From Brucella pseudintermedia (GTDB taxonomy: Bacteria; Pseudomonadota; Alphaproteobacteria; Rhizobiales; Rhizobiaceae): a stretch of DNA of 64,000 bases. Below the pieces are notes generated by a model. That model was not told the DNA's origin. It saw only the letters and a program-made list of their open reading frames with translations, and searched no databases. This document shows positions 7,542-15,438 of the stretch, piece by piece. How positions within the stretch are numbered: position 1 is the first letter of the stretch; the number at the start of each line of letters is the position of its first letter. The stretch covers positions 62,001 to 126,000 of the forward strand of contig NZ_WBWE01000012.1 in the NCBI RefSeq assembly GCF_008932435.1. Direction: 5' to 3'. The translations under genes were made by a program, and so were the position numbers.

Positions 7542-8159
7542 TCAGCGGGTATTGGCGGGTTGCTTGAAGAGCAGGCTTATATATCGCTTGAGATGGTCGA
7601 TGCTCTCGACCGCACGCTGCGGATCGCCGCTTGCCTTGGCGATGATGAAGGCACCCTGAATAACCGCCTGCGTATGCAAAGCGAGGCTTTCGGCGGTGAA
7701 ATCACCGGCAATCGGATAGCGCTCCATCGCGGCTGCAATGTCGGGGACAAGCGTGTCCGCATGGCTTGAAATGCTGGCCCAGCAGGCCTCCCGGATAGGG
7801 GCATTGGTCTCGTAGACCTCCTGCGTCATGGTGCCGACGAGGCAGGTGAAATCCGGCAATTCGCCCTGAACGAGTTGCTTGCGCAACTCGACATAGGCCA
7901 GCACGCGCTCAAGCGGGTCTTCGGGAGCGTGATAGGCGGCTTCCGCAAAAAGCGCGCCCGTTGTTTCCGACCAGTAGTTGGCGGCGGCAACGGCCAGATC
8001 TTCCTTGCTGGAGAAATGGTGAAAGAAAGCGCCCTTCGACAGCGATGCCTTCGCGCAGATGTCATCGACCGACGTTGCAGCATAACCCTTGGTGCGAATA
8101 ACACCGAGCGCTGCATCAAGCAGATTGGACCGGGTCGATGGGTTCTGTTTGCGTGCCAT
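7542..8159 (-). CDS. TetR/AcrR-family transcriptional regulator
   Basis: A 205-residue repressor. The N-terminal helix-turn-helix is clear: RSNLLDAALGVIRTKGYAATSVDDICAKASLSKGAFFHHFSSKEDL (about residues 10-55, given here in part as TSVDDICAKASLSKGAFFHH). The rest is a helical ligand-binding domain with TCLVGTMTQEVY, as in the TetR_C group that regulates genes for small organic compounds. An almost perfect 18-bp palindrome lies 23 bases before its ATG, so the gene is likely autoregulated together with the SRPBCC gene downstream. Confidence 0.88.
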   Translation of the reverse strand: MARKQNPSTRSNLLDAALGVIRTKGYAATSVDDICAKASLSKGAFFHHFSSKEDLAVAAANYWSETTGALFAEAAYHAPEDPLERVLAYVELRKQLVQGELPDFTCLVGTMTQEVYETNAPIREACWASISSHADTLVPDIAAAMERYPIAGDFTAESLALHTQAVIQGAFIIAKASGDPQRAVESIDHLKRYISLLFKQPANTR

Positions 8160-8181
8160 TTTCGTACTCCCTTATCATATC

Positions 8182-8199
8182 ATACCAACCGGTCGGTAT
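8182..8199. promoter_or_regulatory. TetR-type operator
   Basis: ATACCAACCGGTCGGTAT is an 18-bp palindrome with one mismatched pair. Its ACC-N-ACCGGT-N-GGT core is the usual form of operators for TetR proteins of this type, and it sits 23 bases upstream of the tetR start. Confidence 0.75.
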
Positions 8200-8320
8200 T
8201 AAATCAAGAGGGGAGCGAACCTCGTGCTTCGGTGCTCTGGAAGCGGGCAGGATAGGGATTGGAATGAACTGCCGGTATTGCATCTACGGCGCAATGCCGG
8301 CAGCGCAAAAACGCGGGCTA

Positions 8321-9310
8321 TCAGTCGATCTGGACGTTTGCATCCTTGACGACCGGCGTCCATTTGGCGATTTCGGCCTTCACATGGGCGGCGAGTTCTT
8401 CCGGGGTCGAGCCGACGATGGTGGCGCTGAACTCCTTCATGCGCTCCTTCACCGTCGGATCTTCCATGGCCTTGTTTGCGGCTTCGTTGAGCTTGGCCAC
8501 GACCTCGGGCGGCGTTCCGGCCGGTGCGAACAGCGCGTTCCATGTATAGGTCTCATAACCGGGGATCGTCTCCGCGATCGTCGGCACATCGGGGAAGGAT
8601 GGCGCACGCTCCTTGGTGGTGACGCCGAGGGCCTTCAATGTGCCGCCCTTCATGTGCGAGGACGAAGAGGGCAGGTTGTCGAACATGATCGGAACCTGAT
8701 TGCCGATGACGTCATTGAGGGCCGGGCCGGACCCCTTGTAGGGGATGTGCTGCATTGAAACGCCCGCCATCTTCTTGAAGAGTTCGCCCGACAGGTGCAG
8801 CGGCGTGCCGTTGCCGGATGAGGCGTAGCTGTATTTTTCCGGCTCGGCTTTCAGCAGGTCGACAAGTTCCTTCACCGAGTTCACCGGAAGTTCCGGATTG
8901 ACCACCAGCACATTGGGAACGATGACGAGAAGCGAGATCGGAGCGAAATCCTTTTCCGCGTCATAGGGCTTGGTTTTCAGAATCAGCGGGTTGAGCGCGT
9001 GTGTGGCCACGGTGCCCATCAGAATCGTATAGCCGTCCGGGTCGGCCCGCGCGACATTTGCCGCGCCAAGGCTGCCGCCGCCGCCGCCGACATTCTGGAT
9101 AATGACCTGCTGGCCGAGAATGTCCGACATTTTGGCCGCGATGACGCGGGCCACCACGTCCGTCGAGCCGCCAGCCGCAAACGGCACGACCATGGTCACC
9201 ACCCGGTCGGGAAAGGTCTGGGACCGGGCAGGGCTGCCAAGTGCGAATGCTGACAGGATGGAAAGGCCGAGCGCGAGGCTCATGCGCCGTGTGATCCGAT
9301 AAGCCGACAT
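8321..9310 (-). CDS. Bug/TctC-family tricarboxylate-transporter substrate-binding protein
   Basis: A 329-residue secreted protein. It has a signal peptide (RRMSLALGLSILSAFALGSPARSQ) and the Bug fold with FPDRVVTMVVPFAAGGSTDVVARVIAAK and later DPDGYTILMG and SSGNGTPLHLSGELF. Such periplasmic proteins deliver carboxylates to a two-component TctAB membrane transporter. No tctA or tctB gene is nearby, so this is an orphan, as is common for Bug proteins; the ligand is unknown. The ATG at 9310 follows a strong GGAGGAGA six bases upstream, which favours it over an in-frame start at 9325. Confidence 0.88.
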   Translation of the reverse strand: MSAYRITRRMSLALGLSILSAFALGSPARSQTFPDRVVTMVVPFAAGGSTDVVARVIAAKMSDILGQQVIIQNVGGGGGSLGAANVARADPDGYTILMGTVATHALNPLILKTKPYDAEKDFAPISLLVIVPNVLVVNPELPVNSVKELVDLLKAEPEKYSYASSGNGTPLHLSGELFKKMAGVSMQHIPYKGSGPALNDVIGNQVPIMFDNLPSSSSHMKGGTLKALGVTTKERAPSFPDVPTIAETIPGYETYTWNALFAPAGTPPEVVAKLNEAANKAMEDPTVKERMKEFSATIVGSTPEELAAHVKAEIAKWTPVVKDANVQID

Positions 9311-9716
9311 ATATTCTCCTCCCAATGTCGAAACTCAATTGAAGTGTCCGAAAGTAGAAACCTGCTTCGGAAAAATGCGATGCGTACAAACAGAGAGATA
9401 TTACGCCCGACACAGTAGTTTCGGGGCCGGGCGCCCAGATATGGCCGGGATCGATTGTCCGTATGATTGTCTTTTATTGAACTCCGGTCCGTTTTCAGTG
9501 AACTACGTCACTTGCCTGAAAGCAAGCAACGAGATTCTAGCGCTTTAATAGCGGGGAAGCAGGCGCTCTCCATTGCCGGCGGCGATGATTCTGGAAACCG
9601 GGCCGATTCCGGTGGGCTGGCGGCGCTTGTGGATAAGTTTGATGTCATTGAAAACGCCCGGAAATCGGGCGCTCCACGGCAAAATCGAAAATTCTTATCC
9701 TTTCTTCGTGACCCTT
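9311..9716. other. Gap without a gene, 406 bases
   Basis: Leader region of the binding-protein gene on the left and upstream region of tRNA-Asp on the right. It contains a GC-rich hairpin, GCCCG-GAAAT-CGGGC, near 9656-9670 without a U run. I see no convincing ORF. Confidence 0.5.
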
Positions 9717-9718
9717 GC

Positions 9719-9746
9719 TTGACACTTGTTCGAGAACCCCTTAAAC
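9719..9746 (+). promoter_or_regulatory. Promoter of tRNA-Asp copy 1
   Basis: TTGACA (9719-9724) is a perfect -35 hexamer; TTAAAC (9741-9746) is a plausible -10 at 16-base spacing, 60 bases before the mature tRNA end. The same pair recurs in copy 2. Confidence 0.6.
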
Positions 9747-9806
9747 GACCGCTCACACCGGACGGAAACGCCGGTGCGACGCAGCCTCAGGGTTGCCGAG
9801 AAATGC

Positions 9807-9883
9807 GCGGGTGTAGCTCAGTTGGTTAGAGTGCCGGCCTGTCACGCCGGAGGTCGCGGGTTCGAGCCCCGTCACTCGCGCCA
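9807..9883 (+). tRNA. tRNA-Asp (GTC), copy 1
   Basis: A 77-base cloverleaf with CCA encoded. The acceptor stem GCGGGTG pairs with CACTCGC, with one G-U pair; the anticodon loop CTGTCAC gives anticodon GTC, read on stem CCGGC/GCCGG; the T loop is GTTCGAGCC. It decodes aspartate GAC/GAT. The gene is on a tandem duplication, and an 11-base inverted copy of its 3' end, GAAAGTGGCGC, lies 39 bases downstream at 9922-9932. Confidence 0.97.
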
Positions 9884-10042
9884 CTTTCCTCTCAACAGAT
9901 CGATAGATTGAACGTTGACACGAAAGTGGCGCCGAACCGCCTTTTCACTTCTTTTCACGCCTGAATTTGCTGACATCCAACGGGCGTTGAAACGTCCTGT
10001 GAATGATTTTTCCAATATCGCAAATCTTCTCCAAACACGCGC

Positions 10043-10070
10043 TTGACACTTGTTCGAGAACCCCTTAAAC
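10043..10070 (+). promoter_or_regulatory. Promoter of tRNA-Asp copy 2
   Basis: Same TTGACA/TTAAAC pair as copy 1, displaced by exactly 324 bases, so the second tRNA has its own promoter. Confidence 0.6.
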
Positions 10071-10130
10071 GACCGCTCACACCGGACGGAAACGCCGGTG
10101 CGACGCAGCCTCAGGGCTGCCGAGAAATGC

Positions 10131-10207
10131 GCGGGTGTAGCTCAGTTGGTTAGAGTGCCGGCCTGTCACGCCGGAGGTCGCGGGTTCGAGCCCCGTCACT
10201 CGCGCCA
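10131..10207 (+). tRNA. tRNA-Asp (GTC), copy 2
   Basis: The mature sequence is identical to copy 1, including the encoded CCA. It is part of the duplicated unit and has its own promoter and the same 3' inverted repeat. Confidence 0.97.
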
Positions 10208-10271
10208 CTTTCCTCTCAACAGATCGATAAATTGAACGTTGACACGAAAGTGGCGCCGAACCGTGCGCCTG

Positions 10272-10367
10272 CTACTTCGAGAACTGTTTCCAGGAAAGAT
10301 ACGCCACCGACAGGATAATGGCGGCAATGACCAGAAGATCGCCGCTGGCGAGCAGATAATGACTCAT
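10272..10367 (-). CDS. Tiny membrane protein, 31 residues
   Basis: The ORF reads MSHYLLASGDLLVI at its start and ends LSWKQFSK. It has one hydrophobic helix (about residues 5-25) and a positively charged tail, as expected for a single-span inner-membrane microprotein. A good ribosome-binding site, AAGGAGA, lies six bases before the ATG. I do not recognise a family. It is close behind the duplicated tRNA and divergent from the lipoprotein hydrolase gene. Size, start signal and membrane pattern support it as real; the role is unknown. Confidence 0.6.
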   Translation of the reverse strand: MSHYLLASGDLLVIAAIILSVAYLSWKQFSK

Positions 10368-10644
10368 GCGTGATCTCCTTTCGCTGCTCTGGCCGACTAT
10401 ACAATCATGATAGCCGGTGCGAATGCGATCTGAAGGCATCGCTTCGCAAAGCCATCGCCATCCCGAAGGTTTCCATTCCAAGTTTGACCGCAAACGCGAA
10501 CGGAATTTTCCGTCGTCTTGCAGGCGCCCTTTCGCCTTGAATTGTCGCGGCGCAAAGCGGCCGTCTTGTCCTTGCATTGCCAAGGACCTGATTTCCTGTT
10601 TTCAATCGCGTGGAACCGGATCACAGGAACGGATCGCTGCGACG

Positions 10645-11829
10645 ATGACCCGACACGCTTTTCTTGGTGTGCTTGCAACGTTTTTGATTCTTTCCGGCTG
10701 TGACACGCCGCGCGCCGTGTTGTGGCACGGGCCGAATTCCAGCCCGCAATCGGTGGCAGCGGCTGAAGCCGCCATCGTCAAGCCTGCGAAACCGGCGGCG
10801 GTGGTCCCCATCTATGTTGCGACGAGCCGCCAGCGCTCGAACGACTTCTCGCAGCCCTACAATTCAAATCGCTCGAAGACGCTGAATTTCGCGCAGGTCG
10901 ATGTCGGCATTCCCGCAGCCCATGTCAAAGGACAGGTCGAGTCGACCGGCTACAAGCCGGACCCGGCCAGGAATTTCGCGGCCACCGCATTCCAGCCCTA
11001 CGACAATGCGGAGCAATTTCTCGCACAATTGAATGTAGCCCTGGCGAAGCAGGGGCCGAGGGACAGGGAAATCCTGATCTTCGTGCACGGCTACAACAAT
11101 AATTTTGCCGACAGCACATTCCGCACCGCGCAGTTTGTTCATGATTACAAGATGAAGTCGGTGGCGGTCGAATATGCCTGGCCATCGGGCGGCGATCTGG
11201 GCCTTTATGTCTATGATCGCGACAGCGCCGACTTTGCGCGGGACGGTCTGGCGCGGCTGCTCGAGCTTGTCGCTCGCAGCAATGCTGAACGCATTGTTCT
11301 GGTTGGCCACTCCATGGGCGGCTTCGTCACCATGGAGGCTTTGAGAACGCTGTCGCTTCGGGGCGAGAAGGAGGTGCTGCGCCGCATCACCGCGCTGCTG
11401 CTCGCCGCGCCCGACATCGATCTGGACGTCTTTGAAAAGCAGGTAAAGGATATAGACCCGATGCCGCATCCGACCGCGGTGATGACATCGCGCAGCGATC
11501 GGGCGCTCGGCGTCTCTTCGTTCATTACCGGCGGTCATGCGCGGGTGGGGGATGGCACCAGCATTCCGACGCTCCAGAAATACGGAATTGCCGTGATCGA
11601 CGCGACCCATCTGGATGGTGGCGCGCACAATGTCTTTGCGTCTTCGCCGTCACTCATGGCTCTGGTCAGCGACGGCACTCTTTCGCTGGGTGCATTGAAC
11701 GCGCGGGCAAGCCAGGCGACCGGTGAGGCGGTGCTGGCGGACAGCGCTTCTGCGATCAGGGGTGCGGCATCGCTTGTGCTTTATCTGCCGGGCAGGTTGG
11801 TCGGTGCGGGGGCTTCCGCCGCTCCATGA
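10645..11829 (+). CDS. DUF900-type alpha/beta hydrolase, lipoprotein
   Basis: A 394-residue esterase-like protein anchored as a lipoprotein: the signal MTRHAFLGVLATFLILSGC ends in a lipobox with Cys19. The fold is the DUF900 alpha/beta hydrolase: ILIFVHGYNNNFADS near residue 150, the nucleophile elbow VGHSMGGF near residue 223, an acid candidate APDIDLDVF near residue 257, and His in THLDGGAHNVF near residue 320. The Ser-Asp-His set is therefore complete. The substrate is unknown; such proteins act in the periplasm or outer membrane. The ATG at 10645 is chosen because it starts a proper lipoprotein signal; upstream in-frame codons look like non-coding sequence. Confidence 0.83.
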   Translation: MTRHAFLGVLATFLILSGCDTPRAVLWHGPNSSPQSVAAAEAAIVKPAKPAAVVPIYVATSRQRSNDFSQPYNSNRSKTLNFAQVDVGIPAAHVKGQVESTGYKPDPARNFAATAFQPYDNAEQFLAQLNVALAKQGPRDREILIFVHGYNNNFADSTFRTAQFVHDYKMKSVAVEYAWPSGGDLGLYVYDRDSADFARDGLARLLELVARSNAERIVLVGHSMGGFVTMEALRTLSLRGEKEVLRRITALLLAAPDIDLDVFEKQVKDIDPMPHPTAVMTSRSDRALGVSSFITGGHARVGDGTSIPTLQKYGIAVIDATHLDGGAHNVFASSPSLMALVSDGTLSLGALNARASQATGEAVLADSASAIRGAASLVLYLPGRLVGAGASAAP

Positions 11830-12233
11830 GCGCATCCGGTACATTTCATGCGGGTGCAGACCGGCTGATTTTCATTTTAAATTGCGGGCAATTGATTCTC
11901 CCGGCAATTGCCAAGTGGGGCAGGCCGTGCGACATTTGCTCACGAAATTATGATCTTTTCATGTTATAGGGATTTTAAGGGGGATAAGCGGGCTGGATGC
12001 ATGGCTTGTTAAGCATCTTGGCTCGACTTTGCCCAATAGATCGTGCCGGAGGGGTTGCGCTTGCGCGTGCGCTGCGATAACCGTCCCGGCGAAAAGCGCT
12101 TAGTTCGCACGGTATGCCTTTTGAAGCTGCTTGGGCGACGAGGTTGCAGCAGATGCAATGTGTCGCATGGCCGTGAGCTTCAAAAAGCTTATGACAGGCG
12201 GCGCAGCCTCGTATTCAAGCCGGATAAAGGACC
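11830..12233. other. Upstream region of the nuo operon, 404 bases
   Basis: No convincing ORF. It should hold the nuo promoter. An inverted repeat, GGCAATTG (11887-11894) and CAATTGCC (11905-11912), is 58 bases after the hydrolase stop and may be its terminator stem or an operator. AT-rich sequence at 11940-11980 is the likeliest promoter area, but I see no clean -35/-10 pair. Confidence 0.45.
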
Positions 12234-12599
12234 ATGAACGAGCTTTTAAGTTCCTACCTGCCGATCGTCATCTTCCTCGGCATCGCGATGATAATTGGTG
12301 TAGCCCTCCTGGTTGCGCCGTTTCTTGTCGCTTACAGACAGCCCGACCCGGAAAAGCTTTCCGCTTACGAGTGCGGCTTCAATGCCTTCGATGACGCCCG
12401 TATGAAGTTCGACATCCGTTTCTATCTGGTGTCGATTCTCTTCATCATCTTCGATCTGGAAGTCGCCTTCCTTTTCCCATGGGCCGTGTCCTTTGGTGAA
12501 ATCGGCTGGTTCGGCTTTGCATCGATGATGGTGTTCCTTGGCGTTCTGACCATCGGCTTCATCTATGAATGGAAGAAGGGAGCGCTGGAATGGGATTGA
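12234..12599 (+). CDS. nuoA: NADH-quinone oxidoreductase subunit A
   Basis: A 121-residue membrane subunit of complex I with three spans (about 8-30, 62-84 and 90-112). The conserved loop [20 protein letters not shown] and [11 protein letters not shown], with the acidic residues near the quinone site, are present. It is the first gene of the nuo operon. Its end overlaps nuoB by ten bases. Length is normal for alphaproteobacteria. Confidence 0.97.
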   Translation: MNELLSSYLPIVIFLGIAMIIGVALLVAPFLVAYRQPDPEKLSAYECGFNAFDDARMKFDIRFYLVSILFIIFDLEVAFLFPWAVSFGEIGWFGFASMMVFLGVLTIGFIYEWKKGALEWD

Positions 12600-13171
12600 C
12601 CAACGCCAACACGACACTCGTGGCTCCGCAGCCGAAGGGCATTCTTGACCCGCGCACGGGCAAGCCTGTCGGTTCCGACGATGCATTCTTCAACGATCTG
12701 AACAGCGAGCTTTCCGACAAGGGATTCATCGTCACCTCCGCTGACGCTCTGATTACCTGGGCGCGTACCGGCTCGCTGATGTGGATGACCTTCGGCCTCG
12801 CCTGCTGCGCCGTGGAAATGATGCACATCTCCATGCCGCGTTATGACGCCGAGCGTTTCGGTATCGCGCCGCGCGCATCTCCGCGTCAGTCCGACGTGAT
12901 GATCGTTGCCGGTACGCTCACCAACAAGATGGCGCCCGCTTTGCGCAAGGTCTACGACCAGATGCCGGAGCCGCGCTATGTTATCTCGATGGGTTCCTGC
13001 GCCAATGGCGGCGGCTACTACCACTATTCCTATTCGGTGGTGCGTGGCTGCGATCGCGTGGTTCCGGTCGATATTTACGTTCCGGGCTGCCCGCCGACCG
13101 CTGAAGCGCTGCTCTACGGCATTCTCATGCTGCAGAAGAAGATCCGCCGCACCGGCACCATTGAACGCTAG
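12590..13171 (+). CDS. nuoB: NADH-quinone oxidoreductase subunit B
   Basis: A 193-residue peripheral subunit that holds Fe-S cluster N2, the last electron donor to quinone. Ligand cysteines are visible: the tandem pair in [12 protein letters not shown], one in [11 protein letters not shown] and one in [11 protein letters not shown]. The ATG at 12590 (MGLTNANTT) overlaps nuoA and is preferred over an upstream in-frame start. nuoC follows after 24 bases. Confidence 0.97.
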   Translation: MGLTNANTTLVAPQPKGILDPRTGKPVGSDDAFFNDLNSELSDKGFIVTSADALITWARTGSLMWMTFGLACCAVEMMHISMPRYDAERFGIAPRASPRQSDVMIVAGTLTNKMAPALRKVYDQMPEPRYVISMGSCANGGGYYHYSYSVVRGCDRVVPVDIYVPGCPPTAEALLYGILMLQKKIRRTGTIER

Positions 13172-13195
13172 GGCCGAAGAAAAGGACATTTGATC

Positions 13196-13804
13196 ATGAG
13201 CGAAGAAGCTCTCGGTGAACTTTCCGGCTACATCAAGGAACGTCTCGGCGATGCGATCGAAGAGGCGAAGCTGGCTTATGGCGAGCTGACCCTGTCGGTT
13301 CCGGCCGCCAGCATCATCAGCGTTCTGACCTTTCTGCGCGATGATGTGCAGTGCCAGTTCGTCAACCTGACGGATATTTCCGGCGTCGACTATCCGCAGC
13401 GCGCCAAGCGCTTCGATGTCGTCTACCAGCTTCTGTCTCCGCGCCAGAACCAGCGCATCCGCGTCAAGGTTCAGGCTGACGAAGACACGCTGGTGCCGTC
13501 CGCGGTTCCGGTCTTCGTTGGCGCTGAATGGTTCGAGCGCGAAGCCTACGACATGTACGGCATCCTGTTCTCCGGCCATCCGGACCTGCGCCGCATCCTG
13601 ACCGACTACGGTTTTGAAGGCCATCCGCTGCGCAAGGACTTCCCGCTCACCGGCTTCGTCGAGGTTCGTTACAACAACGAGCTGAAGCGCGTCGCCTACG
13701 AGCCTGTGCAGTTGCGCCAGGAGTTCCGCAACTTCGACTTCCTCTCGCCATGGGAAGGAACGGACTACGTTCTGCCGGGCGACGAGAAAGCCAAGGCGAA
13801 CTGA
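13196..13804 (+). CDS. nuoC: NADH-quinone oxidoreductase subunit C
   Basis: A 202-residue 30-kDa-type subunit of the hydrophilic arm. The signature [20 protein letters not shown] and the following [10 protein letters not shown] are present. It is separate from NuoD, as in most alphaproteobacteria, unlike the fused NuoCD of E. coli. The ATG at 13196 gives [13 protein letters not shown]-family gene, not nuoD, follows ten bases after the stop, which is unusual. Confidence 0.97.
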   Translation: MSEEALGELSGYIKERLGDAIEEAKLAYGELTLSVPAASIISVLTFLRDDVQCQFVNLTDISGVDYPQRAKRFDVVYQLLSPRQNQRIRVKVQADEDTLVPSAVPVFVGAEWFEREAYDMYGILFSGHPDLRRILTDYGFEGHPLRKDFPLTGFVEVRYNNELKRVAYEPVQLRQEFRNFDFLSPWEGTDYVLPGDEKAKAN

Positions 13805-13814
13805 GGACATACTC

Positions 13815-14255
13815 ATGGGCGCAGGCGAGAGATTGAACGGTCAATGTCTTTGCGGAGCGGTGAAGTTCACCGCTGTTCCGGCAAAGATGGAAATGGATGT
13901 CTGCCATTGCAGCATGTGCCGGCGCTGGTCCGGCGGCACGTTCATGGCTGTCATGTGCGACACTTCGGTCCAGATCGAGAACGAAGCCGCGCTCAGCGTC
14001 TATCGTTCCTCGGAATGGGGCGAGCGCCTGTTCTGCTCGACATGCGGTTCGTCGCTGTTCTGGCGCGGCGTGCATGACGGCAAGATGGCCGTTTCCATGC
14101 AAGCCTTCGCCGAGCCGGAGCGTTTCCATTTCGCCGAAGAAATCTTCATCGATAACAAGCCTGCGAATTACGATTTTGCCAATGACACCCACCGGATGAC
14201 CGGCGAGGAGTTCTTGGCGGCTCTTGCAGCCAAACAGGAAGCTGAACATGGCTGA
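13815..14255 (+). CDS. GFA (CENP-V/Mss4-like) zinc protein inside the nuo operon
   Basis: A 146-residue protein of the GFA family, named after glutathione-dependent formaldehyde-activating enzyme. The zinc-binding cysteines are complete: [10 protein letters not shown] near residue 11, [12 protein letters not shown] near residue 32 and [13 protein letters not shown] near residue 73. Most GFA proteins have no proven reaction. The gene starts ten bases after nuoC and overlaps nuoD by eight bases, so it is transcribed and translated with complex I. Composition resembles the neighbours. It is not a complex I subunit that I recognise; it may simply hitch-hike in the operon. Confidence 0.85.
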   Translation: MGAGERLNGQCLCGAVKFTAVPAKMEMDVCHCSMCRRWSGGTFMAVMCDTSVQIENEAALSVYRSSEWGERLFCSTCGSSLFWRGVHDGKMAVSMQAFAEPERFHFAEEIFIDNKPANYDFANDTHRMTGEEFLAALAAKQEAEHG

Positions 14256-15438
14256 GACTCAGGTCCGCAATTTCAATATCAACTTCGGTCCGCAGCACCC
14301 TGCCGCGCACGGCGTGTTGCGTCTGGTGCTTGAGCTCGACGGCGAAGTGGTCGAGCGCGTCGATCCGCATATCGGTCTGCTGCATCGCGGCACCGAGAAG
14401 CTGATGGAAGCCAAGACCTATCTTCAGGCCCTGCCTTATCTCGACCGCCTCGATTACGTGGCGCCGATGAATCAGGAACATGCCTATGCGCTCGCCGTCG
14501 AACGCCTGCTCGGCATCGACGTGCCGAAGCGCGGCCAGCTCATCCGCGTTCTCTATTCGGAAATCGGCCGTATCCTGAACCACCTGCTGAACGTGACCAC
14601 GCAGGCCATGGACGTTGGCGCGCTGACGCCGCCGCTCTGGGGCTTCGAGGAACGCGAAAAGCTGATGGTGTTCTATGAACGCGCCTGCGGCGCGCGCATG
14701 CACGCGGCTTATTTCCGTCCGGGCGGCGTCCATCAGGACCTGCCGGATCAGCTCGTTGAAGACATCGGCAAATGGATTGATCCGTTCTTCAAGACGCTCA
14801 ACAATCTTGACGACCTCATCACGCCGAACCGTATTTTCAAGCAGCGTAACGTCGATATCGGCGTCGTGAAGCTCGAAGACGCATGGGCGTGGGGCTTCTC
14901 GGGCGTCATGGTTCGCGGTTCGGGCGCTGCATGGGATCTGCGCAAGTCGCAGCCTTATGAGTGCTACAACGAGATGGAATTCGACATTCCGGTCGGCAAG
15001 AACGGCGACTGCTACGACCGTTACCTGATCCGCATGGAAGAAATGCGCCAGTCGGCGCGCATCATGCGCCAGTGCGTCGACCTGCTTCTCGGCAAGGAAC
15101 GCGTCGGTCCGGTCTCCAATGCCGACAACAAGATCGTGCCGCCGAAGCGCGGCGAGATGAAGCGCTCGATGGAAGCGCTTATCCATCACTTCAAGCTTTA
15201 CACGGAAGGCTACCATGTGCCTGCCGGTGAAGTTTACGCAGCAGTTGAAGCGCCGAAGGGTGAATTTGGCGTCTTCCTCGTATCGGATGGCTCCAACAAG
15301 CCTTATCGCTGCAAGCTGCGCGCGCCGGGCTTTGCCCATCTTCAAGCCATGGATTTCCTGTGCCGCGGCCATATGCTGGCTGACGTGTCGGCAATTCTTG
15401 GCTCGCTCGATATCGTGTTTGGTGAGGTTGACCGCTGA
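14248..15438 (+). CDS. nuoD: NADH-quinone oxidoreductase subunit D
   Basis: A 396-residue 49-kDa-type subunit that helps to form the quinone pocket together with NuoB. Typical segments are [18 protein letters not shown] near the start, [14 protein letters not shown] near residue 40 and [13 protein letters not shown] at the C-terminus. The ATG at 14248 (MAETQVRNF) matches the family start and overlaps the GFA gene by eight bases. The stop overlaps the nuoE start by one base (TGATG). Confidence 0.98.
   Translation: MAETQVRNFNINFGPQHPAAHGVLRLVLELDGEVVERVDPHIGLLHRGTEKLMEAKTYLQALPYLDRLDYVAPMNQEHAYALAVERLLGIDVPKRGQLIRVLYSEIGRILNHLLNVTTQAMDVGALTPPLWGFEEREKLMVFYERACGARMHAAYFRPGGVHQDLPDQLVEDIGKWIDPFFKTLNNLDDLITPNRIFKQRNVDIGVVKLEDAWAWGFSGVMVRGSGAAWDLRKSQPYECYNEMEFDIPVGKNGDCYDRYLIRMEEMRQSARIMRQCVDLLLGKERVGPVSNADNKIVPPKRGEMKRSMEALIHHFKLYTEGYHVPAGEVYAAVEAPKGEFGVFLVSDGSNKPYRCKLRAPGFAHLQAMDFLCRGHMLADVSAILGSLDIVFGEVDR

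Larger units (their letters stand above)
9717..9939 (+). repeat. 223-bp direct repeat, copy 1, carrying tRNA-Asp
   Basis: The segment from GCTTGACACT to GCCGAACCG is repeated 324 bases further on with only two differences that I found (GTTGC/GCTGC before the tRNA and GATAG/GATAA after it). It includes promoter, tRNA gene and downstream inverted repeat, so a whole transcription unit was duplicated. Confidence 0.92.
10041..10263 (+). repeat. 223-bp direct repeat, copy 2, carrying tRNA-Asp
   Basis: Second copy of the segment at 9717-9939. The 101 bases between the copies (9940-10040) are unrelated to the repeat and to the sequence that follows copy 2. Confidence 0.92.

Noticed and set aside
1..9310. 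Denitrification block as a recently acquired island
   Set aside because: Its base composition by eye resembles the core genes and no mobility genes are seen; the left boundary is outside the window, so transfer cannot be argued.
9717..10263. tRNA-Asp repeats as att sites of an integrated element
   Set aside because: The repeat covers promoter, whole tRNA and trailer, only 101 bases lie between the copies, and no integrase is near. Tandem duplication explains it better.
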